From: JASEGV01 sp947085285
GTDB taxonomy: Bacteria > Bacteroidota > Ignavibacteria > UBA10030 > BY39
Reading direction: 5' to 3'
Assembly (NCBI GenBank): GCA_947085285.1
Contig: CAMTVZ010000226.1
Coordinates: 1 to 12,677, forward strand
Length of the DNA: 12,677 bases
A program made the position numbers and the translations under genes. The notes beneath the pieces were generated by a model. That model did not search any database. It was given only the letters and a program-made list of their open reading frames with translations, and had not been told where the DNA came from. Of the stretch, positions 1 to 7,406 are shown piece after piece (positions within the stretch are counted from its first letter, which is position 1; every line of letters begins with the position of its first letter).

Positions 1-8
1 CTTCTGCA

Positions 9-93
9 TTCATCCCGATAGGGATGAAATATTTATAGTATAAATTGAAAATACCTTCGGGACAGTACCTACAATTAAAATCCCTTCAGGGAT
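9..93. repeat. REP-like short hairpin repeats
   Basis: Three related hairpin units lie in the non-coding stretch after the transporter gene. The first is an 8-bp perfect stem TTCATCCC/GGGATGAA around a GATA loop (9-28). The second is a degenerate CCTTCGGGAC core (54-63). The third is ATCCC-TTCA-GGGAT (80-93). The shared theme of a CCC/GGG stem, a 4-nt loop and AT-rich spacers such as AAATATTTATAG is typical of dispersed intergenic REP-type elements. Read on the minus strand, the last hairpin is followed by TTTTAATTG and could weakly terminate the transporter operon. Copy number elsewhere in the genome cannot be seen here. Confidence 0.55.
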
Positions 94-154
94 GATATAT
101 GTTCTTTTCTCTATTGACAAATTTGGGATAAAATATTAAATATGAGAGTTATTA

Positions 155-1429
155 TCAAACGTTGATTGTTGTTTTCTCTTCATCAACTCGCTGCAGCAAT
201 ATTAATCCCACGAGCATCAACACTCCAACTGATATTATAGCAATTCGCTGGTCGAGTAACGAAGAGATAAAACCAAAAAGTAAAGGTCCGATAATAGCGG
301 AAGCTTTTCCGAAGAAAGAATAAAACCCGAAAAATTCTGTCTTCTTTTCAAACGGAGTAATTTTCGACATCAAACTTCGGCTGGTTGATTGCGACGAACC
401 GAGAGCTAATCCGGCAAGAACTCCAACTAAATAAAATAATCCTTTGCCTGTAACAAAGTAAGCAATTGCTACAATAATTAACCACAAAATTAAGGTGAGA
501 CTTAACGTTCGCTTTTGTCCCAAATGGTCGGCAAGAATTCCAAACAAAATTGAACCGATAATTGCTGAAGTTTGAACTATTGCAAAAAAGATTATGATTT
601 CGGATATCTCGAAATGTAAAGTTTCGCGTGCAAAAATTGAAGAAAAAATAATTATCGTATTAATAGCATCTATGTAAATGAAATAGGATAACAGAAACTT
701 TCCGATGTTTTTATACTTATTAAATTCTTTGAATGTTGATTTGACCCTTTTGTAGCCGATGCTAAGAAAGTTTAATTTCAAACTTTCGGTTTTGTTTTTT
801 TCTTTCAGGAACAAAAATAATGGAATCGAAAAAAGGAGAAAAAAACCGGCAGCAATCAGAAAACTTATTTGAATATTAGAAATATTTTCGGGAACAAATC
901 CTTTTGTATATAAAGGAAAAGCAATCATCAAAGTTACCAACGAGCCGATATATCCCATCGCAAAACCATAACCTGAAACTCTACCATAACTTCGTTGAGT
1001 AGTGATTTCGGGGAGGAACGAATCGTAAAAAACCAACCCAGCTTCGAATCCGATATTAGCGAGAATCAATAAAACGATTCCTAACAGAACTGTAGATTCA
1101 GCTGTAAAAAATAATCCGCTTGTTGTTAAAATACAAAGAAGTGTAAAAATAAGGAGGAAGCGTTTTTTTCCGGTACCATAATCAGCGACGGCGCCTAAAA
1201 ATGGTGAAATAATAGCCACAATCAACATCGATATGCTAAAAGCCAATCCCCACAAGAAATCGCCGTCTTTACCCCCTTGATTTATAATTTCTTTAAAAAA
1301 AAGGGGGTAACCTACAGTTAGAATCAGAACGTAAAAAGCAGTGTTTGCAAAATCGAAAAGAGCCCAGACAAAAATTTGAGATCGGTTAGAAGAGTGTTGA
1401 AAATCTACATCAGGGCTCTTAACGTTCAT
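155..1429 (-). CDS. UMF1/Atg22-like MFS transporter
   Basis: This 424-residue integral membrane protein of the major facilitator superfamily has about 12 hydrophobic segments. The N-terminal stretch WALFDFANTAF (residues 22-32) followed by a transmembrane helix is the hallmark of the UMF1 family, the bacterial relatives of the yeast vacuolar effluxer Atg22. The loop after the second helix, with GAVADYGTGKKR near residues 79-90, is the MFS loop 2-3 motif, and a related GILADHLGQKRT sits at the start of the second half, consistent with an intact 6+6 transporter. The substrate is unknown; family members are thought to export small metabolites such as amino acids. Its ATG overlaps the nusB stop codon by one base (TAATG), which suggests translational coupling. 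It is the last gene of the fbp-to-MFS run. The family call is firm; the transported compound is not known. Confidence 0.85.
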   Translation of the reverse strand: MNVKSPDVDFQHSSNRSQIFVWALFDFANTAFYVLILTVGYPLFFKEIINQGGKDGDFLWGLAFSISMLIVAIISPFLGAVADYGTGKKRFLLIFTLLCILTTSGLFFTAESTVLLGIVLLILANIGFEAGLVFYDSFLPEITTQRSYGRVSGYGFAMGYIGSLVTLMIAFPLYTKGFVPENISNIQISFLIAAGFFLLFSIPLFLFLKEKNKTESLKLNFLSIGYKRVKSTFKEFNKYKNIGKFLLSYFIYIDAINTIIIFSSIFARETLHFEISEIIIFFAIVQTSAIIGSILFGILADHLGQKRTLSLTLILWLIIVAIAYFVTGKGLFYLVGVLAGLALGSSQSTSRSLMSKITPFEKKTEFFGFYSFFGKASAIIGPLLFGFISSLLDQRIAIISVGVLMLVGLILLQRVDEEKTTINV

Positions 1430-1926
1430 TACTCTTTTGTGCGGTTTGATGGTTTTTGGGTGGGAGTTGAGGAATCAGAAATTAAACCTCGTCCCGATTT
1501 TTTCAATTTATTCTCTTGTTGCAATTGCTCGTATACAGCATCGAGAACACCGTTAATGAATTTACCACTTTTTTCAGTGCTGTAGTTTTTAGCTATTTCG
1601 ATTGCTTCGTTGATTGTTACTTTTGGGGGAATATCGTCGAAATAGATAAGCTCGCAAATACCGATTCGCAGTAAAAATTTATCTATCACTGCAATGCGGT
1701 TGAATTCCCAGTTAGCAACTTTCGATTTAATAATTTCATCAAGTGTATCTTGGTGCTGAATTACTTTATATATAATTTGTTTTGCAAAATCGAAATCGGT
1801 CTTGTTCGTTTGCAGCTCCGATAAAATATCCTCAATTACCTTTGTAATCGGTTCCTGCGATACCTCGTGAGCGTAAAGAACTTGTAAAACTTTTTCGCGT
1901 ATAGTGCGTCGTTTGAATGTTACCAT
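1429..1926 (-). CDS. nusB: Transcription antitermination factor NusB
   Basis: NusB is the small all-helical protein that binds boxA RNA together with ribosomal protein S10 and supports antitermination of rRNA transcription. The 165-residue product begins with a basic segment (TFKRRTIREKVLQVLYAHE, residues 3-21) typical of NusB's RNA-binding first helix. It carries the conserved C-terminal block RIAVIDKFLLRIGICEL (77-93), NEAIEIAKNYSTEKSGKFING (106-126) and VLDAV. The conserved fold ends near residue 135. The remaining 30 residues are a polar Ser/Thr/Lys tail longer than in the usual proteins of about 140 residues and probably disordered. It starts 9 bp after leucine dehydrogenase ends, and its stop overlaps the transporter start. 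Confidence 0.93.
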   Translation of the reverse strand: MVTFKRRTIREKVLQVLYAHEVSQEPITKVIEDILSELQTNKTDFDFAKQIIYKVIQHQDTLDEIIKSKVANWEFNRIAVIDKFLLRIGICELIYFDDIPPKVTINEAIEIAKNYSTEKSGKFINGVLDAVYEQLQQENKLKKSGRGLISDSSTPTQKPSNRTKE

Positions 1927-1935
1927 CTTAAATTG

Positions 1936-3042
1936 TTATTTGGATAATTCGCCCAACCTGCCGCTGAATTCTGATTTGCCCGAATAAACCTGTCGGATTT
2001 TTCCGATAGATCTAATCCTTTCTTCAGCAAGTTTGTTTGAAGCAACGTGAGTAGGAATATTTTCGCGTTTCGAAATAGCTAATATTGTTCTTATTGTGTC
2101 GTAAATTTGGCCGGCTTGCTTCATTGCACGTTCCGAATGGTAGCCTTCGAGTTCGTTAGCTACATTAATCAAACCGCCTGCATTGATAGCATAATCGGGG
2201 GCGTAAATAATTCCTTTATCCATCAAAATTTTTCCGTGCTTGTTCTCATCAGCGAGTTGATTGTTGGCTCCACCAGCAATTATCTTACATTTTAATCTGT
2301 CAATAGTGTTGTCGTTAATAATTGCTCCTAAAGCACATGGACAAAAAACGTCGGCATCTACGTCGTAAATTTTATCTGGGTGAACGTATTCGGCTTTCGT
2401 ATCTGCGATTATTGCTTTTGCTTTCTCTTCATAAATGTCGGTAACGTATATTTTCGCACCGTCTTTTGCGAGATGGTCGCAAACATATTTTGCAACGTGC
2501 CCCGCTCCCTGAACGGCAACTTTTTTACCAGCTAACGAATCGCTGCCGGTTAATTCCTTCATAGCCGCTTTCATACCAACATAAACACCATAAGCAGTAA
2601 AAGGAGAGGGGTCGCCGCTTCCTCCCAAAGCTTTATCGATTCCGGTTACGTACTTTGTTTCCATCCGAACGAATTCCATATCTTCAACCGAAGTACCAAC
2701 ATCTTCAGCTGTGATGTAACGTCCTGCAAGTCCGTCAACGAATCTACCAAAAGCTCTGAACATCAATTCAGTTTTGTCTTTGTGTGGGTCGCCGATGATG
2801 ACTGCTTTACCACCTCCTAAATTTAGTCCTGCTACCGCGGCTTTGTAAGTCATTCCGCGCGAAAGTCGCAGAACATCAATTAACGCATCAGATTCCGAGG
2901 CATACATCCACATACGAGTTCCGCCCAAAGCCGGACCAAGCGTGGTATCGTGAATTCCGATAATTGCTTTAAGGTTTGCTTCTTTGCTTGAACAAAAAAC
3001 AACCTGTTCGTGATCAAATTTTCTAATTTCGTCAAAAAACAT
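1936..3042 (-). CDS. ldh: Leucine dehydrogenase (Glu/Leu/Phe/Val family)
   Basis: This 368-residue NAD-dependent amino acid dehydrogenase oxidatively deaminates leucine (and usually valine and isoleucine) to the 2-oxo acid and ammonia, or runs in reverse. The substrate-binding and catalytic lysines are seen in MTYKAAVAG (K67) and GGGKAVI (K79), and the catalytic aspartate in TAEDVGTS (D114). The Rossmann domain starts at VAVQGAGHVAKYV (175-187), and an acidic residue follows at YVTDI (D202), consistent with NAD rather than NADP. GGLINVANE (289-297) is the conserved hinge segment. The length and the GPALGGTRMW block (36-45) match leucine dehydrogenase better than glutamate dehydrogenase, which is longer; a valine or phenylalanine preference cannot be excluded. 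The ATG is preceded by a clear Shine-Dalgarno AAGGAGA. It lies 17 bp after the ABC ATPase gene. Confidence 0.9.
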   Translation of the reverse strand: MFFDEIRKFDHEQVVFCSSKEANLKAIIGIHDTTLGPALGGTRMWMYASESDALIDVLRLSRGMTYKAAVAGLNLGGGKAVIIGDPHKDKTELMFRAFGRFVDGLAGRYITAEDVGTSVEDMEFVRMETKYVTGIDKALGGSGDPSPFTAYGVYVGMKAAMKELTGSDSLAGKKVAVQGAGHVAKYVCDHLAKDGAKIYVTDIYEEKAKAIIADTKAEYVHPDKIYDVDADVFCPCALGAIINDNTIDRLKCKIIAGGANNQLADENKHGKILMDKGIIYAPDYAINAGGLINVANELEGYHSERAMKQAGQIYDTIRTILAISKRENIPTHVASNKLAEERIRSIGKIRQVYSGKSEFSGRLGELSK

Positions 3043-3050
3043 ATAATTAA

Positions 3051-3057
3051 TCTCCTT
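3051..3057 (-). promoter_or_regulatory. Strong ribosome binding site for leucine dehydrogenase
   Basis: Read on the minus strand the sequence is AAGGAGATTAATTATATG, a near-perfect Shine-Dalgarno placed about 8 bases before the ATG at 3042. It fixes the start codon. It stands out because the upstream genes fbp and the ABC ATPase have no recognisable Shine-Dalgarno, so leucine dehydrogenase may be translated more strongly than the rest of its operon. Confidence 0.75.
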
Positions 3058-3059
3058 GT

Positions 3060-3881
3060 TTAATTTATTTTATTTTTTAGCTCCGGTATTAATGTAACAC
3101 GTGGCGAAGTGGTTACCGGATGTGTATCAATTATTACATTTGTTAAAAATACTTCTTCTATATTTTTTTTGTTCACGACCGAAGCAGTTTTACCAACGGC
3201 GTGAACTTTACCAAAATTCAGTATCAAAATTTCGTCACTGAACATCGATGCGATATTTAAATCGTGGAATACAGCCACCACCGAAATACCATCGTTTGTT
3301 ACTAATTTTTTAATCAATGTTAGAATTTCGATTTGATGTTGCAAATCGAGATGTGTATTCGGCTCATCAAGCAATAAGATTGGCGCTTGTTGAGCGAGAG
3401 CGCGAGCCAAGAATACGCGTTGGGTTTCGCCCCCCGATAATTCGTTAATATACCGCGATGATAGATGTAAAATGTCGGTTTTTTTCATCGCATCTTGGGC
3501 TATATTTTTATCCTCCTTGTTCTCAAAGCCGAAACTATGAAGATGTGGCGAGCGTCCCATCAAAACGATATCGTAAACTGTAAATGGAAAAGCTAATGGT
3601 TGAGTTTGAGGCACAAAAGCAATTTTCTTTGCTATTTCTTTACGCGGCATTGTTGAATAATCTTTTTCAAAAATTTTGACTTTCCCACTATCGGGCAATA
3701 ATATTTTGCTGATGATTTTTAAGAGTGTCGATTTGCCTGAACCGTTGGGCCCAACTATGCTTAAAAATGTACCTGAAGTTAGTGAAAAAAAAATGTTGCT
3801 CAACGAAAAGCGAGGATTCAATTTTTTATCTCTGCCTTCTGGGTAAGTAAAATTTATATTTTCAACATTTATACTGTACAT
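3060..3881 (-). CDS. ABC transporter ATPase, FecE/BtuD-like
   Basis: This is the ATP-hydrolysing subunit of an ABC importer of the iron-siderophore/cobalamin/heme class. In the 273-residue product, Walker A is GPNGSGKST (44-52), the Q-loop is in FVPQTQ (89-94), the signature is LSGGETQR (148-155), Walker B is ILLLDEP (168-174) and the switch histidine is in VFHDLN (H206). The segment TVYDIVLMGRSPHLHSFG after the Q-loop is characteristic of FecE/FepC/BtuD proteins. The start chosen is the ATG at 3881, 2 bp after the fbp stop. A longer frame opens with GTG at 3911 inside fbp, but its extra ten residues precede the normal family N-terminus. No permease or binding protein is nearby, so its partner subunits must be encoded elsewhere and the substrate is undetermined. 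Confidence 0.87.
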   Translation of the reverse strand: MYSINVENINFTYPEGRDKKLNPRFSLSNIFFSLTSGTFLSIVGPNGSGKSTLLKIISKILLPDSGKVKIFEKDYSTMPRKEIAKKIAFVPQTQPLAFPFTVYDIVLMGRSPHLHSFGFENKEDKNIAQDAMKKTDILHLSSRYINELSGGETQRVFLARALAQQAPILLLDEPNTHLDLQHQIEILTLIKKLVTNDGISVVAVFHDLNIASMFSDEILILNFGKVHAVGKTASVVNKKNIEEVFLTNVIIDTHPVTTSPRVTLIPELKNKIN

Positions 3882-3883
3882 TA

Positions 3884-4891
3884 TTAAAGAGAAGATAAAA
3901 ATTCCTGACACTTGGTTACATCTTCGCTGCTGCCAATGAAAATTGGAGTTTGTTGATGCAATGAATGTGGTACAACTTCTAAGATTCTTTGTTTTCCGTT
4001 AATTGCTTTTCCGCCGGCTTGTTCGACTAAGAAAGCCATAGGATTACATTCATACATCAATCGTAATTTACCATCTGGGTTCTTCCTGTCGCCAGGATAC
4101 ATAAAAATCCCACCGTATAGAAGCGTACGGTGAACATCGCCAACCATAGTTCCGATGTATCGTAGTGAATAGGGCCTTCCCGATGGGGGGTCGATTTCTT
4201 TTAAGTATTGAATGTATCTCTGCATCGAAGATGACCATAAATTATAATTACCTTCGTTTATGCTGTACATTTTTCCTTTCGAAGGGATTTTAATATTTTC
4301 ATTCGATAATAAAAATTCACCAACCGAGGGGTCTAATGTAAATCCGTGTACTCCATTTCCCGTAGTGTAAATGAACATTGTGCTAGTTCCATAAATTATA
4401 TAACCTGCAGCGACCTGATTGTAACCAACCTGCAGACAGTCTTCTAAAGAACCGCTCCCCGAAGGAGTTATACGTTTGTAGATGCTAAAAATTGTACCAA
4501 TAGTAATATTTGCATCAATATTCGACGAGCCGTCGAGAGGATCAAATAATAAAACATATTTTCCGCTGTTATATTTTTTCGGAATTTCAATCAATCCGTT
4601 GCTCTCTTCCGAAGCCATGGCGCAAAGGTTCCCACTGTAAATCATTGTTTTATAAATGGTCTCATCGGCAAACAGATCTAATTTTTTTAAAATATCTCCA
4701 GAAACATTTACTTGATCGGTCATGCCAAGTATGTTTACTAAGCCAGCTTTACTTACCTCGCGCCAAACTAATTTTGCAGCAAGTGTTAATGTTATTAACA
4801 TATTTGAAAATTCCCCTGTTGCCGAAGGGAATTTTTCCTCCTGCTCTCGAATAAATCGTTCGAGAGTCATAAATTTTGGATTTGATATCAT
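3884..4891 (-). CDS. fbp: Fructose-1,6-bisphosphatase, class I
   Basis: The enzyme hydrolyses fructose 1,6-bisphosphate to fructose 6-phosphate, the committed step of gluconeogenesis, in the cytoplasm. At 335 residues it matches the E. coli Fbp length. The metal site DPLDGSSNID is at residues 117-126 with the preceding acidic pair at 95-96 (SEES). The substrate-binding segments are RYIGTMVGDVHRTLLYGGIF, YPGDRKNPDGKLRLMYECNP and the C-terminal FLVEQAGGKA. All key family elements are present. The start is uncertain: ATG at 4891 gives MISNPKFMTLERF, while the next ATG at 4870 begins directly at MTLERFIREQ, closer to the usual N-terminus. Neither has a clear Shine-Dalgarno. It heads the five-gene minus-strand run and faces etfB across a divergent promoter region. 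Confidence 0.94.
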   Translation of the reverse strand: MISNPKFMTLERFIREQEEKFPSATGEFSNMLITLTLAAKLVWREVSKAGLVNILGMTDQVNVSGDILKKLDLFADETIYKTMIYSGNLCAMASEESNGLIEIPKKYNSGKYVLLFDPLDGSSNIDANITIGTIFSIYKRITPSGSGSLEDCLQVGYNQVAAGYIIYGTSTMFIYTTGNGVHGFTLDPSVGEFLLSNENIKIPSKGKMYSINEGNYNLWSSSMQRYIQYLKEIDPPSGRPYSLRYIGTMVGDVHRTLLYGGIFMYPGDRKNPDGKLRLMYECNPMAFLVEQAGGKAINGKQRILEVVPHSLHQQTPIFIGSSEDVTKCQEFLSSL

Positions 4892-4930
4892 ATTCGATTT
4901 AACTTTAACGATTGAATATAGCGGGATTAT

Positions 4931-4961
4931 TTGACAGTAATTTAGGAAACATTTGTATAAT
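4931..4961 (+). promoter_or_regulatory. Sigma70-type promoter for the etfB operon
   Basis: A perfect -35 hexamer TTGACA (4931-4936) and a perfect -10 hexamer TATAAT (4956-4961) are separated by 19 bp, slightly longer than the optimal 17. Transcription would start near 4968, leaving a leader of about 85 nt before the etfB ATG at 5055. It lies in the 154-base gap between divergent fbp and etfB. I could not find an equally convincing promoter for fbp on the opposite strand. The 19-bp spacing may mean moderate strength or activator dependence; that is inference. Confidence 0.6.
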
Positions 4962-5041
4962 AAGCAATTAAATTTTGCCTTTATTAACTTTTATCAATAT
5001 ATTGCAAGTGAAAATTTTTGAAGTTATATTTCAATAAAAAA

Positions 5042-5048
5042 AAAGGTG
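5042..5048 (+). promoter_or_regulatory. Ribosome binding site fixing the etfB start
   Basis: AAAGGTG sits 6 bases before the ATG at 5055. A longer reading frame could begin with the GTG at 5046, but that GTG is the end of the Shine-Dalgarno itself. The ATG at 5055, which gives the standard ETF beta N-terminus MKIAVCVNHV, is therefore the start used here. Confidence 0.7.
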
Positions 5049-5054
5049 TTTTAT

Positions 5055-5801
5055 ATGAAAATAGCTGTATGTGTTAATCACGTCCCTGATACTGAAGCAA
5101 AAATTAGAATAAGCTCCGACGGCAAAACAATAGATAAGACGGGGATAAATAATATTTTAAATCCGTACGACGAGATTGCAGTTGAACAGGGGCTACAATT
5201 AAAAGAAAAATTTGGTGGCGAGGTAATTGTAATTACTCTCGGTGGCGACACTAACAAGGAGACATTGCGAAAAGCTCTTGCAATGGGTGTCGATAAAGCA
5301 GTATTACTAAAAGACGATTCGATACGAGATTCGTTTGCTGTTGCTACTGCTCTGGCAGATGCACTAAAAGAGATCAATCCTGATGTGATATTGTTAGGTA
5401 AACAGTCGATCGATTATGATAACTCGCAAATGGTTGGGCTTGTTGGCGAACTTCTTAATTTACCTTCGGTTTCGGTTGTTGTGAAATTAGAAATCAATGA
5501 GAATAAAATTATATGTGAAAGAGAAATTGAAGGGGGACACGAAAAAGTTGAAAGCCAACTCCCAATTGTTTTGAGTGTTCAAAAGGGATTGTGCGAACCC
5601 CGTTATCCTTCGCTAAAAGGAATTATGGCTGCGAAATCGAAACCAATCGAGGAAAAACAAATACCTCCTGTTAATTCGAAAGTCGAAACTATTTCGTTAC
5701 GTACTCCACCATCCAAAACAGCCGGTAAAATTGTTGGAACCGATTCAACAGCAGTAAAAGAATTAGTTCGTCTGTTACACGAAGAAGCAAAAGTAATTTG
5801 A
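5055..5801 (+). CDS. etfB: Electron transfer flavoprotein, beta subunit
   Basis: EtfB pairs with EtfA to form a soluble flavoprotein that carries electrons from acyl-CoA and related dehydrogenases to the respiratory chain or another acceptor. The 248-residue product has the usual start MKIAVCVNHVPDTEAK, the nucleotide-binding regions ALAMGVDKA and LLGKQSIDYDNSQ, and the ETF-beta signature REIEGGHEKVESQLPIV continuing to EPRYPSLKGIMAAK near residue 200. The element DYDNSQMVG differs from both the DGDTAQVGP form of bifurcating ETFs and the DDDxxQTGQ form of canonical ones, so its nucleotide (AMP or second FAD) cannot be decided by eye. etfA follows after 34 bp. No acyl-CoA dehydrogenase or ETF-quinone oxidoreductase gene is in the window, so the electron partners are unknown. 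Confidence 0.93.
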   Translation: MKIAVCVNHVPDTEAKIRISSDGKTIDKTGINNILNPYDEIAVEQGLQLKEKFGGEVIVITLGGDTNKETLRKALAMGVDKAVLLKDDSIRDSFAVATALADALKEINPDVILLGKQSIDYDNSQMVGLVGELLNLPSVSVVVKLEINENKIICEREIEGGHEKVESQLPIVLSVQKGLCEPRYPSLKGIMAAKSKPIEEKQIPPVNSKVETISLRTPPSKTAGKIVGTDSTAVKELVRLLHEEAKVI

Positions 5802-5835
5802 TCACAATAATTGGAAAATTAATAACGGAAGAAGT

Positions 5836-6810
5836 ATGAAAATATTAGCAATAGCAGAACAGCGTGAAGGTAAATTCAAAAAAACAGCATATGAAGTAAC
5901 AAAAGCCGCAAAAGAAATAGCCGACAAACTTAACTGCGAAATGGTTTCGCTTGTGATAGGCAATGGAGTAGAAACGATTGCAGCAGAGTTAGGTGGCTTC
6001 GGTGCAACACGTGTAGTAGTTGTTGACGATCCGCAGCTTAATTTTTACTCTACAACTGCTTATACAAAAATTATAACCGAAATTGCCAAAAAAGAATCGG
6101 CAAACATACTTTTCGCGTCAGCAACGCAGATGGGAAAAGATTTTGCCCCTCGTTTAGCAATTAAGCTGGATGCTGGATTGGTTTCCGATTGCACGGCATT
6201 GAGAGTTGAAGATGGAAATATAATTGCAACACGTCCGATATTTGCCGGTAAAATAATTAGTGATGTAAAGGTTCTCTCGGATACTAAAATATTTACCTTG
6301 CGTCCGAATGTTTTTACGGCAGGTTCAAGCAACGGCGCTTCAGCCACAGTCGAAAAAACTATCGTCGAATTGACTCAAGCCGATTTCGCTGTTAAAGCTG
6401 TCGAAACTAAAGTCGCTGTAGGCAGACCCGATGTTACCGAAGCAAGTATTATTGTATCGGGGGGTAGAGGTATGAAAGGACCAGAAAATTTTAGATTGAT
6501 AGAGGATTTAGCTGATGTTCTCGGAGCAGGTGTTGGAAGTTCGCGTGCAGTTGTTGATGCCGGTTGGCGTCCACACGACGAACAGGTAGGGCAAACTGGT
6601 AAAACAGTTGCTCCCAATCTTTATTTTGCATGTGGAATTTCTGGTGCAATTCAACATTTAGCTGGAATGTCCTCCTCCAAATGTATCGTGGCGATTAATA
6701 AAGATAAAGATGCTCCGATTTTTCAAGTTGCTGATTATGGTATTGTTGCTGATGTGATTGAAGTTTTACCAATATTAACTCAAGAAATTAAGACACTTTT
6801 GGGAAAATAA
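5836..6810 (+). CDS. etfA: Electron transfer flavoprotein, alpha subunit
   Basis: EtfA is the larger, FAD-binding subunit of the heterodimer with EtfB. At 324 residues it is full length. The N-terminal ETF domain spans about 1-185, including ATQMGKDFAPRLAIKLDAGL (96-115) and SDCTAL. The C-terminal FAD domain spans about 200-322, with SGGRGMKG (208-215), GAGVGSSRAVVDAGW (230-244), QVGQTGKTV (250-258), CGISGAIQHLAGM (266-278), AINKD and ADYGIVADV. These are the standard FAD contacts, so the subunit should be functional. A GGAAGAAG stretch just before the ATG serves as ribosome binding site. Its TAA overlaps the next gene's ATG by one base (TAATG), tying the nuclease-family gene to the ETF transcript. 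Confidence 0.95.
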   Translation: MKILAIAEQREGKFKKTAYEVTKAAKEIADKLNCEMVSLVIGNGVETIAAELGGFGATRVVVVDDPQLNFYSTTAYTKIITEIAKKESANILFASATQMGKDFAPRLAIKLDAGLVSDCTALRVEDGNIIATRPIFAGKIISDVKVLSDTKIFTLRPNVFTAGSSNGASATVEKTIVELTQADFAVKAVETKVAVGRPDVTEASIIVSGGRGMKGPENFRLIEDLADVLGAGVGSSRAVVDAGWRPHDEQVGQTGKTVAPNLYFACGISGAIQHLAGMSSSKCIVAINKDKDAPIFQVADYGIVADVIEVLPILTQEIKTLLGK

Positions 6811-7379
6811 TGAATATTGAAAAGGTACAAGTAGATATCGTAGGACTTACAACGAGTCCGGCAAGTGGCGGCGCATACGCATTATTGTTAAAAGAAGTAG
6901 GTGGAAACCGTCAACTACCAATTATTATTGGTGCCTTCGAAGCTCAGTCGATTGCTTTGGAAATGGAAGGGATTAAACCACCACGCCCTTTAACGCACGA
7001 CTTAATAAAAAATATAATCGATACGATGGGATTAGAGATAACTGAAATTATAATCAGCGACCTGCGTGAGGGAACATTTTATGCAACCATAGCAATAGAC
7101 AATGAGCTGATAGATTCACGACCGAGCGATGCAATAGCATTAGCTGTACGCTGCGGAATTCCTATATACGTTAGTGAAATGGTAATGCGTGAGGCTTCGT
7201 TCTATCCTGAAGCTGAAGATATTGGAATACAACAAGCCTCAATAGCTAAAACCCCTACTGATAAACACAGTAGATTAGAAATGTTGCGGAGTCAATTGAA
7301 AGAAGCTGTTGAGCAAGAAGATTATGAAACTGCCGCCCAACTTAGAGATGCAATCCGTAAACTTGAATTATCTGAATAA
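6810..7379 (+). CDS. Bifunctional nuclease family protein (DUF151) with UVR motif
   Basis: This 189-residue cytoplasmic protein has an N-terminal BFN/DUF151 domain at about 5-125. It is recognisable from VDIVGLTTSPASGGAYALLL, the block LPIIIGAFEAQSIALEMEG, and RPSDAIALAVRCGIPIYV. A C-terminal UVR motif at about 152-187 (SRLEMLRSQLKEAVEQEDYE followed by TAAQLRDAIRKLE) is the coiled-coil element first known from UvrB/UvrC, where it mediates protein contacts. Plant members of the family have been reported to have RNase and DNase activity; the bacterial role is poorly defined. The DUF151-UVR fusion is common in this part of the bacterial tree. It is translationally coupled to etfA by TAATG, but no functional link to electron transfer is established. 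Confidence 0.88.
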   Translation: MNIEKVQVDIVGLTTSPASGGAYALLLKEVGGNRQLPIIIGAFEAQSIALEMEGIKPPRPLTHDLIKNIIDTMGLEITEIIISDLREGTFYATIAIDNELIDSRPSDAIALAVRCGIPIYVSEMVMREASFYPEAEDIGIQQASIAKTPTDKHSRLEMLRSQLKEAVEQEDYETAAQLRDAIRKLELSE

Positions 7380-7406
7380 ATTAATATCTATATTATAAGG
7401 AAAAAG

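Noticed and set aside
9..93. Possible CRISPR array from the repeated CCC/GGG hairpins
   Set aside because: Repeat units are short and non-identical with irregular spacing, and no cas gene is present.
1376..1585. Open frame of 69 codons on the plus strand across the transporter/nusB junction
   Set aside because: It lies antisense to two well-supported genes, has no ribosome binding site, and its translation has no protein-like pattern.
5078..6617. Minus-strand open frames of 80-99 codons opposite etfB and etfA
   Set aside because: They are antisense shadows of clearly recognised genes without their own start signals.
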